NCBI RefSeq assembly: GCF_000374065.1
Contig: NZ_KB893301.1
Span: forward strand, 899-64,898
Reading direction: 5' to 3'
DNA length: 64,000 nucleotides
DNA from: Spirosoma luteum DSM 19990
Lineage (GTDB): Bacteria; Bacteroidota; Bacteroidia; Cytophagales; Spirosomataceae
Shown: positions 26,241-34,959 of the stretch, in pieces
Layout of the letters: each line of letters opens with the position of its first letter
How positions within the stretch are numbered: position 1 is the first letter of the stretch
Translations under genes and position numbers: made by a program
The notes under the pieces: model-generated
Seen by the model: only the letters and a program-made list of their open reading frames with translations
Databases searched by the model: none
Told to the model about the DNA's origin: nothing

Positions 26241-27134
26241 ATGAACACCGCAACCCCGGCCAAATCCGGCCTGAACCTTGATGCGCTGGTGGCCATCGAC
26301 GTACATACCCACGCCGAAGTATCGTGTCGGCAACCCCACGACGATTATCGACCGGAGTTCGATGCCGCTTTTGCGAAGTATTTTAAGTCGAGTCACCGGC
26401 CCACCATTGAGGAAACAATTGCGTATTACCGGGAGCAGCGTATGGCCTTCGTTATGTTCTGCATCGACTCCGAACACGAAACGGGTCGGCGACGGATTCC
26501 AAACGAAGAAGTGGCCGAAGCCGCCCTAGCCAACCCCGATGTGATGATTGCTTTCGCAAGCATCGACCCGCACAAGGGCCGGATGGGTGCCCGAGAAGCC
26601 AGGCGGCTCATTGATGATTTTGGCGTGAAGGGGTTCAAATTCCACCCGACCGTGCAGGGCTTTTACCCCAACGACCGCATGGCCTATCACCTCTACGAAG
26701 TGATTGCCGAAGCCGGACTGCCGATGCTGTTTCATTCGGGGCATTCGGGCTTCGGGTCGGGGGTGCGGGGTGGGGGAGGATTACGGCTGGAGTACTCCAA
26801 CCCCATTCACCTCGACGATGTGGCCATCGACTTCCCGGATTCACCCATCATCATTGCCCATCCGTCGTGGCCGTGGCAGGACGAAGCGTTATCGGTGTGT
26901 ATGCACAAACCCAACGTATACATCGACCTGAGCGGCTGGTCGCCGAAGTATTTTCCACCCCAGTTAGTGCAGTACGCTAACACCCAGTTGAAGCACAAAA
27001 TGCTCTTCGGCACCGACTTTCCACTCATCACCCCCGAACGCTGGATGAAGGATTTCGAGGTAGCCGGTTTTAAAGACGAGGTAAAACCGCTGATTCTGAA
27101 AGAAAACGCGATTACCATGCTGGGGTTGCGATGA
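26241..27134 (+). CDS. amidohydrolase-2 family metal-dependent hydrolase (CouO/PhdC-like)
   Basis: The 297-residue protein has a metal-dependent TIM barrel of the ACMSD/amidohydrolase-2 type: AIDVHTHAEV (HxH metal ligands), FKFHPTVQGF, MLFHSGHSGFG, IIAHPSWPWQDEAL and KMLFGTDFPLITPERW (Asp ligand). In Rhodococcus and Corynebacterium p-coumarate clusters an amidohydrolase of this family (CouO, PhdC) removes CoA from the beta-ketoacyl intermediate. The same role is plausible here but not certain; a decarboxylase or retro-aldolase role is also possible. Its stop lies 15 bp from the oppositely oriented pcaF stop. Confidence 0.78.
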   Translation: MNTATPAKSGLNLDALVAIDVHTHAEVSCRQPHDDYRPEFDAAFAKYFKSSHRPTIEETIAYYREQRMAFVMFCIDSEHETGRRRIPNEEVAEAALANPDVMIAFASIDPHKGRMGAREARRLIDDFGVKGFKFHPTVQGFYPNDRMAYHLYEVIAEAGLPMLFHSGHSGFGSGVRGGGGLRLEYSNPIHLDDVAIDFPDSPIIIAHPSWPWQDEALSVCMHKPNVYIDLSGWSPKYFPPQLVQYANTQLKHKMLFGTDFPLITPERWMKDFEVAGFKDEVKPLILKENAITMLGLR

Positions 27135-27149
27135 GTGCCCTACCCGGTT

Positions 27150-28355
27150 TTAGACCCGTTCGATAATGACCGCGTAGCCCATGCCAACGCCGACGCACAT
27201 GGTAGCCAGCGCATAGCGTTTTTGTTGCTGTTGGAGTTCGAGCATGGCCGTCTGAATCAACCGCGTTCCCGACATACCCAGCGGGTGCCCCAGCGCAATA
27301 GCTCCCCCGTTTGGGTTGATGCGTGAATCGTCGTCGGCTAGTCCCAATGCCCGGGTGCAGGCCAGCGACTGGGCAGCAAAGGCTTCATTGAGTTCAATAA
27401 CGTCCATATCGTCCAGCGTTAAGCCCGCTTTCTTCAACGCTTTCTGCGTGGCCGAAACGGGGCCAATGCCCATGATGCGCGGCTCCACACCCACCACCGC
27501 CGAGGTAACAATACGCGCTTTGGGCGTTAGCTGATACCGGTTGGCGGCATCCTGCGTGGCAATCAGTATGGCCGCGGCCCCGTCATTCAGGCCAGCCGCG
27601 TTACCCGCCGTAACGCTGCCCCCTTTTTTGAAAGCCGGTTTGAGGGTTGCCAGTACCTCCAGACTCGTATTCGGCTTCACAAACTCATCCGTGGTAAACA
27701 GCGTTGGTGGCCCTTTTCGAGCCGGAATCTCGACCGGCATGATTTCCATTGCCAGCCGGCCCGACTGCTGGGCGCGGGCGGCTTTCTGCTGGGAATTGTA
27801 CGCAAATAAATCCTGGTCTTCACGGCTAACGTGGTAGATATCAACCAGGTTTTCGGCGGTCACGCCCATCGCTTCGGTCCCGTACATGTCCTGCATTTTG
27901 GGATTAACGAACCGCCAGCCGAAACTGGAATCGAAGAGTTGCGCGTCGTTGCCAAAGGGCTTCGATGATTTAGACATCACCCAGGGCCCACGGGTCATGT
28001 GCTCCATACCACCGGCAATGAATACCTCTCCATCACCCGCCCGGATAGCCCGGTTGGCATGGATTGCCGCCGACATCCCAGATGAACACAACCGGTTGAC
28101 GGTTTCGCCCGGCACGGTGTACGGCAGGCCCGCCAGCAGCAGCGCCATGCGGGCCACGTTCCGGTTATCTTCCCCCGCCTGATTGTGGCATCCCAGTATC
28201 ACATCCTCAATCATATCAGGCGGAAGGCTGGGATTCCGGTTGAGCAATTCCCTGATGGGCATAGCCGCCAGGTCATCGGCCCGAACGGTCGACAGGCTCC
28301 CGCCAAAACTCCCAATCGGGGTGCGGATGGCGTCAATAATATAAGCGTCGGTCAT
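27150..28355 (-). CDS. pcaF: beta-ketoadipyl-CoA thiolase
   Basis: The thiolase splits beta-ketoadipyl-CoA to succinyl-CoA and acetyl-CoA, the last step of the protocatechuate branch. The 401-residue product starts MTDAYIIDAIRTPIGSFGG (the 28355 start is chosen over a leader from 28421), and has the acyl-accepting Cys in VNRLCSSGMSA, the His in GGAIALGHPLGMSG and the second Cys in ATMCVGVG. It is the last gene of the pca operon. Substrate assignment rests on the operon; a degradative acetoacetyl thiolase looks similar. Confidence 0.88.
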   Translation of the reverse strand: MTDAYIIDAIRTPIGSFGGSLSTVRADDLAAMPIRELLNRNPSLPPDMIEDVILGCHNQAGEDNRNVARMALLLAGLPYTVPGETVNRLCSSGMSAAIHANRAIRAGDGEVFIAGGMEHMTRGPWVMSKSSKPFGNDAQLFDSSFGWRFVNPKMQDMYGTEAMGVTAENLVDIYHVSREDQDLFAYNSQQKAARAQQSGRLAMEIMPVEIPARKGPPTLFTTDEFVKPNTSLEVLATLKPAFKKGGSVTAGNAAGLNDGAAAILIATQDAANRYQLTPKARIVTSAVVGVEPRIMGIGPVSATQKALKKAGLTLDDMDVIELNEAFAAQSLACTRALGLADDDSRINPNGGAIALGHPLGMSGTRLIQTAMLELQQQQKRYALATMCVGVGMGYAVIIERV

Positions 28356-28359
28356 AGGA

Positions 28360-28440
28360 TGAAAGAGCGAAAGAGTAAATGAGCGAAAGAGTGAAAGAAT
28401 TGCTGACGCATTACTAATCATTCACTCATTCGTTCTTTCA
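28360..28440. repeat. GAGYGAAA-word hairpin, copy 2
   Basis: The left arm (28360-28381) reads TGAAAGAGCGAAAGAGTAAA and the right arm (28419-28440) is its complement with 3 mismatches. A further direct copy (GAGCGAAAGAGTGAAAG) lies between. The right arm ends in the stop codon of the CoA-transferase gene. The element fills the whole gap before pcaF. Confidence 0.8.
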
Positions 28441-29775
28441 CTCGTTGAACATTGCTGTTGTTTTGGCGCGTACATCGTCCAGCGTAGCGCCGGGCATTAA
28501 CTCCATCAAGGTTAATTTACCATCTGGATAGGCGAATACGGCTAAGTCTGTGATAATCATACTCACTACGCCCGTTGCCGTGAGGGGTAGCGTACAATAA
28601 GGAACAATCTTGGACGACCCATCGGGATTGGTGTGGGTCATAGTAATAATAAGGCGTTTCGCTCCTATGGCCAGGTCCATTGCTCCACCCACCCCCAGCA
28701 GGGGTTTACCCGGAACGGCCCAGTTAGCCAGATTGGCCGCTTCGTCTACTTCCAGCCCGCCCATAATGGCTACGTCGATATGGCCTCCCCGAATCATGGC
28801 GAAGGATTCAGCACTGTCAAAATAGCTGCTTCCTTTCAGGGCTGTCACCGGAATTTTTCCGGCGTTTACCGGATAATGCATCGCCCCTCCGCCATCGGCT
28901 GGGACGGGACCAACACCCAGCATCCCGTTTTCGGTGTGCAGCAAAATACTGTGTTCGTCGGTAATCAGGTCGGCCACCAGCGTTGGAATACCGATGCCCA
29001 GGTTGACCACATCGCCTTTTTTGAGTTCGGCCAGTGCCCGTCGGGCCATGTTCATCCGGAGTTCGTCCACTTTTTTGGATGTCGAAACCGACGCCGAACT
29101 ACCCAGATCGGCCAGCGTCAGAGTTGCCTGTACCAGATAATCGACAAAGCAGCCGGGCGTGTGGACATTTTCCGGCGCAATCTGCCCAACGGGAACAATT
29201 TCCTCTACTTCAACGATAACGGTATCGGCGGCTGTCGCCATTGCCTTGTTGAAGTTATTTTCGGTCATGCGGTACTGAAGATTACCCGCTGTATCGGCCC
29301 GCCAGGCCCGGATAAAGGCGACGTTGGCCCGGATACTTTTGACAAATACCTGCTCCACCCCGTCGATAACCTTCGTCTCGCGTCCATCGGCCAGCGGGGT
29401 TCCCGCCGAGGTAGGGGTGTAAAACCCACCGATGCCCGCTCCACCCGCCCGGATGGCTTCGGCCAGGGTTCCCTGCGGCAGTAGTTCATACGCCACCTGA
29501 CCACTCTGGGCGGCTTTCACGGCGTCGGGGTTAGAGGTGAAAAACGACCCAATCATCCGGCGTATCTGCCCATTCCGTAGCAAACGCCCGCCCCCCATGC
29601 CTACTTCGCCCACATTATTACCGACGAACGTGAGGTTTTTTGTGCCGATTTCGGCCAGTGCGTGCATCAAGTGAACCGGGTTGCCCGTCATGCCAAATCC
29701 GCCCTGTAGGAGTGTATCGCCGTCTTTTACCAGTGCAGCCGCCTGTTCCAGCGTTACTATGGGTACTGTTTTCAT
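28438..29775 (-). CDS. pcaIJ: fused 3-oxoadipate CoA-transferase (PcaI-PcaJ)
   Basis: The enzyme moves CoA from succinyl-CoA to beta-ketoadipate. The 445-residue product joins both subunits: an alpha part with [19 protein letters not shown] and [14 protein letters not shown], then a beta part from about residue 230 with [20 protein letters not shown] and the catalytic glutamate in [12 protein letters not shown]. Separate PcaI and PcaJ are more common. The family also includes succinyl-CoA:3-ketoacid transferases, so the substrate comes from context. It overlaps pobA by 4 bp. Confidence 0.87.
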   Translation of the reverse strand: MKTVPIVTLEQAAALVKDGDTLLQGGFGMTGNPVHLMHALAEIGTKNLTFVGNNVGEVGMGGGRLLRNGQIRRMIGSFFTSNPDAVKAAQSGQVAYELLPQGTLAEAIRAGGAGIGGFYTPTSAGTPLADGRETKVIDGVEQVFVKSIRANVAFIRAWRADTAGNLQYRMTENNFNKAMATAADTVIVEVEEIVPVGQIAPENVHTPGCFVDYLVQATLTLADLGSSASVSTSKKVDELRMNMARRALAELKKGDVVNLGIGIPTLVADLITDEHSILLHTENGMLGVGPVPADGGGAMHYPVNAGKIPVTALKGSSYFDSAESFAMIRGGHIDVAIMGGLEVDEAANLANWAVPGKPLLGVGGAMDLAIGAKRLIITMTHTNPDGSSKIVPYCTLPLTATGVVSMIITDLAVFAYPDGKLTLMELMPGATLDDVRAKTTAMFNE

Positions 29776-31007
29776 GCGTGAAATGTTGTTGATTGTCCGT
29801 GCTCACTACCCGTTACCCCTGTCGCCCAGCTGGCTGCAAGACCCACGTAGTTTTCGGCTATAACCGTTGAAGCGGCTTCACTATTGACTAATTGATTGAA
29901 TCGGGATGCCTGCAAATGCGCATCGAAGGATGATTTGGTTGAATCACGGTGCAGCATATCCGTCATGAAGTTGGAGAATTCCTGCACCCGCCACACCCGA
30001 CGCATGCAGCCCGCCGTGTAGGCATCCAACTCCAACGAACTTCCGGCCTGATACCAGCGCATGAGTGCATCGAACAGGTAGCCCGTGTCGGCAACGGCCA
30101 TGTTCAGTCCTTTGGCACCCGTTGGGGGGACGATATGGGCCGAATCGCCCGCCAGAAAAAGCCGGCCGAACTGCATGGGTTCGCTCACGAAGCTACGCAT
30201 GGGGGTAATGGTTTTTTCCAGAATCGGCCCTTCTGCTAATGTCCACCCGGCGGTTCCCAGCCGAAGCTGGAGTTCAGCCCAGATCCGCTCGTCGGGCCAG
30301 TCGTCCAGCGTATCCGTCACGTCGCACTGCACGTAGAGCCGGGATATTTCGGGCGAACGCATGCTGTGCAGGGCAAAGCCCCGGTCGTGATAGGCATAGA
30401 TTAATTCATCGGTGGAGGGTGGAACTTTGGCCAGGATACCCAGCCAGCAGTACGGGTAAACTTTATCATAAGTAGTGGTCAAATGAGCCGGAATCGCCTG
30501 CCGGGCAATGCCGTGAAACCCGTCGCAGCCCGCTACAAAATCGCAGATGAGCGTGTGGTTTTCGCCCTGATGCGTGTAATGGATGGCGGGCGCGTACCCG
30601 TCCAGCCCATCGATGGCGGTGGCTTCGGCTTCAAACAAAATAGACTGCTCATCCTCATGCAGGCGTAGTTGAATCAGGTCTTTGACTACCTCCGTTTGGG
30701 CGTAAATCGTAACGCGGGAGCCGCCGGTCAGGTGGGCCAGGTCAATGCGGTGCCGGTGGCCATTGTAGCTCAGGATAACCCCATCGTGCACGAGTCCTTC
30801 GCGGTCGAGCCGGTCGGTGGCACCTGCCTGCCGGAGCCGGTCGACGGTGTTTTGTTCGAGTAACCCCGCCCGCTGTCGGCTTTCGACCCGTTGACGCGGT
30901 CTGTTTTCCAGCACCACCGAGTTGATGCCCTGTGTATGCAGCAGTTGCGCGAGCAACAGACCCGACGGCCCGGCTCCGATGATACCTACCTGCGTGTGAT
31001 GGTTCAT
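29772..31007 (-). CDS. pobA: 4-hydroxybenzoate 3-monooxygenase
   Basis: PobA is an FAD enzyme that uses NAD(P)H and oxygen to hydroxylate 4-hydroxybenzoate to protocatechuate. The 411-residue product shows the FAD site [37 protein letters not shown], the GCDGFHG segment and [18 protein letters not shown]-type [18 protein letters not shown]. Its length exceeds the usual ~394 by a C-terminal tail ([21 protein letters not shown], 20-residue class). It lies inside the pca operon with 4-bp overlaps on both sides, so its product feeds the next enzymes directly. Confidence 0.94.
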   Translation of the reverse strand: MNHHTQVGIIGAGPSGLLLAQLLHTQGINSVVLENRPRQRVESRQRAGLLEQNTVDRLRQAGATDRLDREGLVHDGVILSYNGHRHRIDLAHLTGGSRVTIYAQTEVVKDLIQLRLHEDEQSILFEAEATAIDGLDGYAPAIHYTHQGENHTLICDFVAGCDGFHGIARQAIPAHLTTTYDKVYPYCWLGILAKVPPSTDELIYAYHDRGFALHSMRSPEISRLYVQCDVTDTLDDWPDERIWAELQLRLGTAGWTLAEGPILEKTITPMRSFVSEPMQFGRLFLAGDSAHIVPPTGAKGLNMAVADTGYLFDALMRWYQAGSSLELDAYTAGCMRRVWRVQEFSNFMTDMLHRDSTKSSFDAHLQASRFNQLVNSEAASTVIAENYVGLAASWATGVTGSEHGQSTTFHA

Positions 31008-32170
31008 TCGTCGGTATTGTTAAGGACTTCGCTGGCCGCGTGAAAAGCCGCATTAGCGGCTGGTAAACCACAATATAGAGCCGAGTGCATAATTACCTCC
31101 TTTATTTCGTCCGGTGTAACCCCATTGTTAAGGGCGGCCCGAACGTGCATTTTGAATTCGGTTTCGCGGTTCAGCGCAATGAGCATACCCAGCGTGATCA
31201 GACTGCGTTGATGCCGGGATAAACCGGGGCGCGTCCAGATTTCCCCCCACGCGTAGCGGGTAATGAAATCCTGGAAATCAGCCGTAAAGTCGGTGATGCC
31301 CGCGTTGGCCCGGTCTACGTGCGCATCGCCCAGTACGGCCCGGCGCACGGCCATACCAGCTTCGTACGCAGGCTGATTTGGAGAGAGTTCGGAATCGGCC
31401 AAAAACGTGTTCAGGGTACGGGCAAAAGCGTCGGCCACTTCAACCGCCGACAGGTGAGCAGCGGGTAGTTCAACCAGCCGGGCATTGGGAATAGCATCCT
31501 GCATAAATTGCCCATCAGATACGGTCGTTACCGGGTCTTGCGTTCCCGTTATCACGAGAGTTGGCGCGTTGATACGCCGGATAGTCTCCCGGAAATCGGC
31601 ATCCCGGATGGCCATGCAGCAGGCCACATACCCCGTCTTTGTGGTGGCCTTGAACTGATTGAGCAGGCGGGTGCGCACATCGGGATTGTTTCGGCTATAT
31701 TCGGGGGTAAGCCAGCGGTCCAGGGCGGCATCGGCAATGGCCGAAACTCCGTGTTGGCTAACGGTTTCTATGCGTTCATTCCAACTATCCAGCGTACCGA
31801 TTTTAGCGGCTGTATTGCTGAGAATCAGCTTGTCGATGCGTTCCGGGTGATGAATGGCCAGCCATTGGCCGATTAAACCGCCCATCGATAGTCCGCAAAA
31901 AATTACCCGTGGAATGGATAGTGCATCCAGCAAAGCAACGACATCCGTTCCCAAATCGGTTATGGTAACGGGTCCGACCGAAGCGGGCGTCTGGCCGTGC
32001 CCCCTTGTATCGTACCGCAGTACCCGGAGCGAAGGAGTTAACTGGTTCACCACGGCATCCCACATGGTTAGGTCAGCCCCCAGGGAATTGGAAAATACCA
32101 GTACTGGTCCCTGTGCCGGGCCGTCGAGCTGGTAATGCATCCGGTTTCCGTTGATTTTTCTTTCAGGCAT
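31004..32170 (-). CDS. pcaL: fused beta-ketoadipate enol-lactone hydrolase / 4-carboxymuconolactone decarboxylase
   Basis: The protein does two adjacent steps: residues 1-~260 are an alpha/beta hydrolase (PcaD) with FCGLSMGGLIGQW as nucleophile elbow and PAAHLSAVE with the His, and residues ~265-388 are the carboxymuconolactone decarboxylase (PcaC) with TRPGLSRHQRSLITLGML and HVRAALNNGVTPDEIKEV. This D-C order is known as PcaL in actinobacteria. The chemistry converts 4-carboxymuconolactone to beta-ketoadipate. It overlaps pobA by 4 bp and is 4 bp after pcaB. Confidence 0.92.
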   Translation of the reverse strand: MPERKINGNRMHYQLDGPAQGPVLVFSNSLGADLTMWDAVVNQLTPSLRVLRYDTRGHGQTPASVGPVTITDLGTDVVALLDALSIPRVIFCGLSMGGLIGQWLAIHHPERIDKLILSNTAAKIGTLDSWNERIETVSQHGVSAIADAALDRWLTPEYSRNNPDVRTRLLNQFKATTKTGYVACCMAIRDADFRETIRRINAPTLVITGTQDPVTTVSDGQFMQDAIPNARLVELPAAHLSAVEVADAFARTLNTFLADSELSPNQPAYEAGMAVRRAVLGDAHVDRANAGITDFTADFQDFITRYAWGEIWTRPGLSRHQRSLITLGMLIALNRETEFKMHVRAALNNGVTPDEIKEVIMHSALYCGLPAANAAFHAASEVLNNTDE

Positions 32171-32174
32171 GGGG

Positions 32175-33257
32175 TCAGTCAGGTACGGTACTATTTTGCT
32201 TCATTCGTTCTGTATCCACCTCAAGGGTACGGATTAATTCGTTGGCATGGGACAGGTTAGCCGCTGTTAGCCGAACCAGGTCGCGCATAACGGGCCACTC
32301 GCTATGCCAGGCACCGGCCGCCCGCTCGTGCGGTTGTACCATAGCGCCCAGCATACTCGCCACCAGGCCGGGCGTGCGGTGCGCAATGGCAACCATAAAC
32401 GTACTGCTAACGGGGTTGCGCTTGTGCGGCATGGACGACGACCCGCCTTTACCGTCGGCGGCACCCTCCCGAACTTCCCCCACTTCGGTTTGCATGAGCA
32501 GGATAATGTCGTTGCCCAGTTTTCCCAGTGACCCGTTCAGGATGCCGAGCGTTGCGGCTATGTCGGCCAGCCGGTCGCGCTGGGTGTGCCAGGCATAGGG
32601 CGTATTGCCTACTCCCAGTAGTTCGGCCATCCGCGCCCGAATGGCGGAACCGCGTTCACCGAGCGAAACGCTATTGCCTACCGGACCACCCAACTGAATC
32701 TCGATACACTCGTTTTCAACACGCTTTACCCGTTCAGCCGTCCGTAGTAATCCATCCAGCCAGCCCGTTACTTTGTCGCCAAAGGTGATGGGCAGTGCCT
32801 GCTGGAGCAGCGTTCGCCCCATCATGGGTGTATGTTCATGGGCTTTAGCCAGAATCGCCAACTGGTTGGTTAGCTGGTTAAGATCAGCCTGACATTGCAC
32901 CAATCCCTGCTTCAACTGCATCATCAGCACCGTATCGATAACATCCTGACTGGTAGCTCCCTGATGAACATAGTGAACAGCTTCGGGATGTTCCTGACGT
33001 ACCCGCTCTTTCAGTGCCGAAACAAACGGGATAGCCGGGTTACCCGCCAGCAGCGTCTGTTGTCGTATGGATTCCGTGTCCCAGTTGGTTTGCCGACAAA
33101 TGTCGGCGATAGTCGCTGCCGCTTCTGCGGGGATAACGCCCGCTATCCCCTGAGCCGTGGCCAGTGCAGATTCAAAAGCCAGCATAAGCCGTAGTTCCGT
33201 TGCGTCCGAAAAAACAGTCTCAATCGGTGGGGTAGAGAAAATCAGGTCAGCGAGCAT
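32175..33257 (-). CDS. pcaB: 3-carboxy-cis,cis-muconate cycloisomerase
   Basis: PcaB turns 3-carboxymuconate into 4-carboxymuconolactone. The 360-residue product is a fumarase/aspartase-superfamily enzyme with the signature GGSSSMPHKRNPVSS, HQGATSQDVIDT and PGLVASMLG. The start MLADLIFSTPPIETVFSD (33257) matches the family; a longer frame reaching 33371 would overlap pcaG. It is shorter than many PcaB proteins, lacking the usual C-terminal extension. Confidence 0.92.
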   Translation of the reverse strand: MLADLIFSTPPIETVFSDATELRLMLAFESALATAQGIAGVIPAEAAATIADICRQTNWDTESIRQQTLLAGNPAIPFVSALKERVRQEHPEAVHYVHQGATSQDVIDTVLMMQLKQGLVQCQADLNQLTNQLAILAKAHEHTPMMGRTLLQQALPITFGDKVTGWLDGLLRTAERVKRVENECIEIQLGGPVGNSVSLGERGSAIRARMAELLGVGNTPYAWHTQRDRLADIAATLGILNGSLGKLGNDIILLMQTEVGEVREGAADGKGGSSSMPHKRNPVSSTFMVAIAHRTPGLVASMLGAMVQPHERAAGAWHSEWPVMRDLVRLTAANLSHANELIRTLEVDTERMKQNSTVPD

Positions 33258-33300
33258 CGTCTGGATACTAAGTGAAGGGCAAGGTACGAATCCGCTCCGG

Positions 33301-33906
33301 TTAGAGTTCGAAAAATACGGTTTCGTCCGACCCCTGCATATGAATATCGAAGATGTAGCGAATTTCGCCATTCACCTCTTTCCGGTGAGCCAGCAGTGTG
33401 GCCCGCCGTTCGGCCGGAACGGCGTTTAACAGGATGTCCTGGGCATTGGCTTCCGGTTCATCGGCAAAGTACAGACGGGTGTACAGATTCCGTAATGAGC
33501 CGCGCATCATCAGCATAACGTTTATGTGGGGGGCCGACCCTTCGCCTGTGGCACCGGGCTTGAGGGTTGTAAACTGGTACCGATGGCCGGGCAGCGTACC
33601 CGTTCCCACCCGACCAAAACCCAGAAAGCCCCGGTCGGTATGGGTAGCGGTATTACCTTCAATGGGTGCCGTGCGGTAATGACCCTGCGCGTCGGCCTGC
33701 CAGAGTTCAACCACGGCATCGGAAATGGTTGCTCCCGCACCGTCCCATACCTGCCCCGTCACAACAATTCGCTGTCCGGGTGTATCGAGGCTAACCAGTG
33801 TATGATTCATCAAACTATCGTAGGGATAGCCATACTGCTCGGCGGTCAGGGCATAAGCAAAAAAAGGTCCGACTGTTTGGGACGGTGTTTGTCGTAGCTG
33901 TTCCAT
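33301..33906 (-). CDS. pcaG: protocatechuate 3,4-dioxygenase alpha subunit
   Basis: The 201-residue subunit pairs with PcaH to open the protocatechuate ring between the hydroxyls. The pattern LRQTPSQTVGPFFAYAL, VTGQVWDGAGATISDAVVELWQ and HINVMLMMRGSLRNLYTRLYF is that of PcaG, which lacks the iron ligands of the beta subunit. Its ATG overlaps the pcaH stop by one base (TAATG), a typical coupling for a 1:1 complex. Confidence 0.94.
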   Translation of the reverse strand: MEQLRQTPSQTVGPFFAYALTAEQYGYPYDSLMNHTLVSLDTPGQRIVVTGQVWDGAGATISDAVVELWQADAQGHYRTAPIEGNTATHTDRGFLGFGRVGTGTLPGHRYQFTTLKPGATGEGSAPHINVMLMMRGSLRNLYTRLYFADEPEANAQDILLNAVPAERRATLLAHRKEVNGEIRYIFDIHMQGSDETVFFEL

Positions 33907-34631
33907 TACTCAAAGGGGGTCTTGTGGCGGCCATTCAGAACGATATCGAACTGGTAGGCCAGGGCAAATTCGGCCTCGGTCCAGTCCATCCGGAATTTGG
34001 CAATCAACAGCTCGCGGGCGTGCTGCGGAACCGATTGGAAAATCGGGTCGTAGTCAAACAGCGGGTCGCCGGGGAAGTACATCTGGGTAACCAGTCGATG
34101 TTCGAACTGATGCCCAATTACGGAAAAATGGATGTGATTCGGCCGCCAGGCGTTGTAATGATTTCCCCAGGGATAAGCACCCGGCTTGATCGTATGAAAG
34201 GCGTAGTTGCCATCGGCATCCGTCAGCACGCGTCCTCCGCCCAGGAAATTAGGGTCCAGGGGGGCGTCGTGAATTTCGGCTTTGTGAACGTACCGACCCG
34301 CCGAATTGGCCTGCCATAGTTCGATGAGCACATTGGACAGGGGACGCCCCGTTTCATCCAGCACCCGACCGGCTACTTTGATACGCTCGCCGATTGGTTC
34401 GCCGTTGATGCGGGCGTTTTTGGTCAGGTCGTTATCAAATTCGCGCAGCACCGACTGACCAAAAACTGGCATACTCAAATCGCGAATCAACTCCCGTACC
34501 GGCATGAGCGGTTGGGTCGGGCTACGCAGAATGGTCGATTTATAAGCGGGCGACAGGTGCGGTGGATGAACGTCGGCGCTGGATACCGGTGCTGCTAACG
34601 GGGGCAGGGATGTTTTATTCAAGGCTTCCAT
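33906..34631 (-). CDS. pcaH: protocatechuate 3,4-dioxygenase beta subunit (iron-binding)
   Basis: The 241-residue subunit carries the non-heme Fe(III) site: GAYPWGNHYNAWRPNHIHFS contains the tyrosine and histidine ligands (Tyr, Tyr, HIH), followed by RLVTQMYFPGDPLFDYDP. Upstream are IKVAGRVLDETGRPLSNVLIELWQ (read in parts) and the N-terminal basic linker. It is the first gene of the pca operon. The long N-terminal segment of ~45 residues is typical of the beta subunit. Confidence 0.95.
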   Translation of the reverse strand: MEALNKTSLPPLAAPVSSADVHPPHLSPAYKSTILRSPTQPLMPVRELIRDLSMPVFGQSVLREFDNDLTKNARINGEPIGERIKVAGRVLDETGRPLSNVLIELWQANSAGRYVHKAEIHDAPLDPNFLGGGRVLTDADGNYAFHTIKPGAYPWGNHYNAWRPNHIHFSVIGHQFEHRLVTQMYFPGDPLFDYDPIFQSVPQHARELLIAKFRMDWTEAEFALAYQFDIVLNGRHKTPFE

Positions 34632-34959
34632 ACGGGTAATTATTCTCCGAAAGGTAGGTTTAGCAGGGCGACGTAGTTGCTTAAAAGAAAGCGCCTGCTT
34701 GTGTTTTGTAAATGTATTGGTTTGGGTGCGGCATTACTTGGCAAATCGGACAAAAGACTAGCACAAAACAAACATAACTAAAAACAGATAAAATTTACTT
34801 ATTTTTAATTTGGGCGGCAGATTGAACTCGTTCATCGTAAGTGGCTGATTATTATCAGTTTTAAATGATAAATTTTGGGTGAGTAACCTGCTGCCGTAAT
34901 CCGGTTGATCGCTATTTTGTCTAATACAAACATGGTAAAGAAGAGAAAGTAGTGATACG
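34632..34959. promoter_or_regulatory. divergent control region pcaH / AraC regulator
   Basis: 328 bp, AT-rich in the centre. The dyad CTGAT-N4-ATCAG (34845-34858) is a candidate regulator site. On the minus strand TATGTTTG (34769-34776) fits the -7 element for the pca operon, but I see no good -33 element for it. No gene is present. Confidence 0.45.

Noticed and set aside
18069-27134. A vanillate demethylase or vanillin dehydrogenase in the island
   Set aside because: Looked for Rieske/VanA, VanB and aldehyde dehydrogenase motifs and found none.
24914-28440. Repeated short words suggesting a CRISPR array
   Set aside because: The words are 7-8 nt, degenerate, arranged as inverted arms and without regular spacers, and no cas genes are present.
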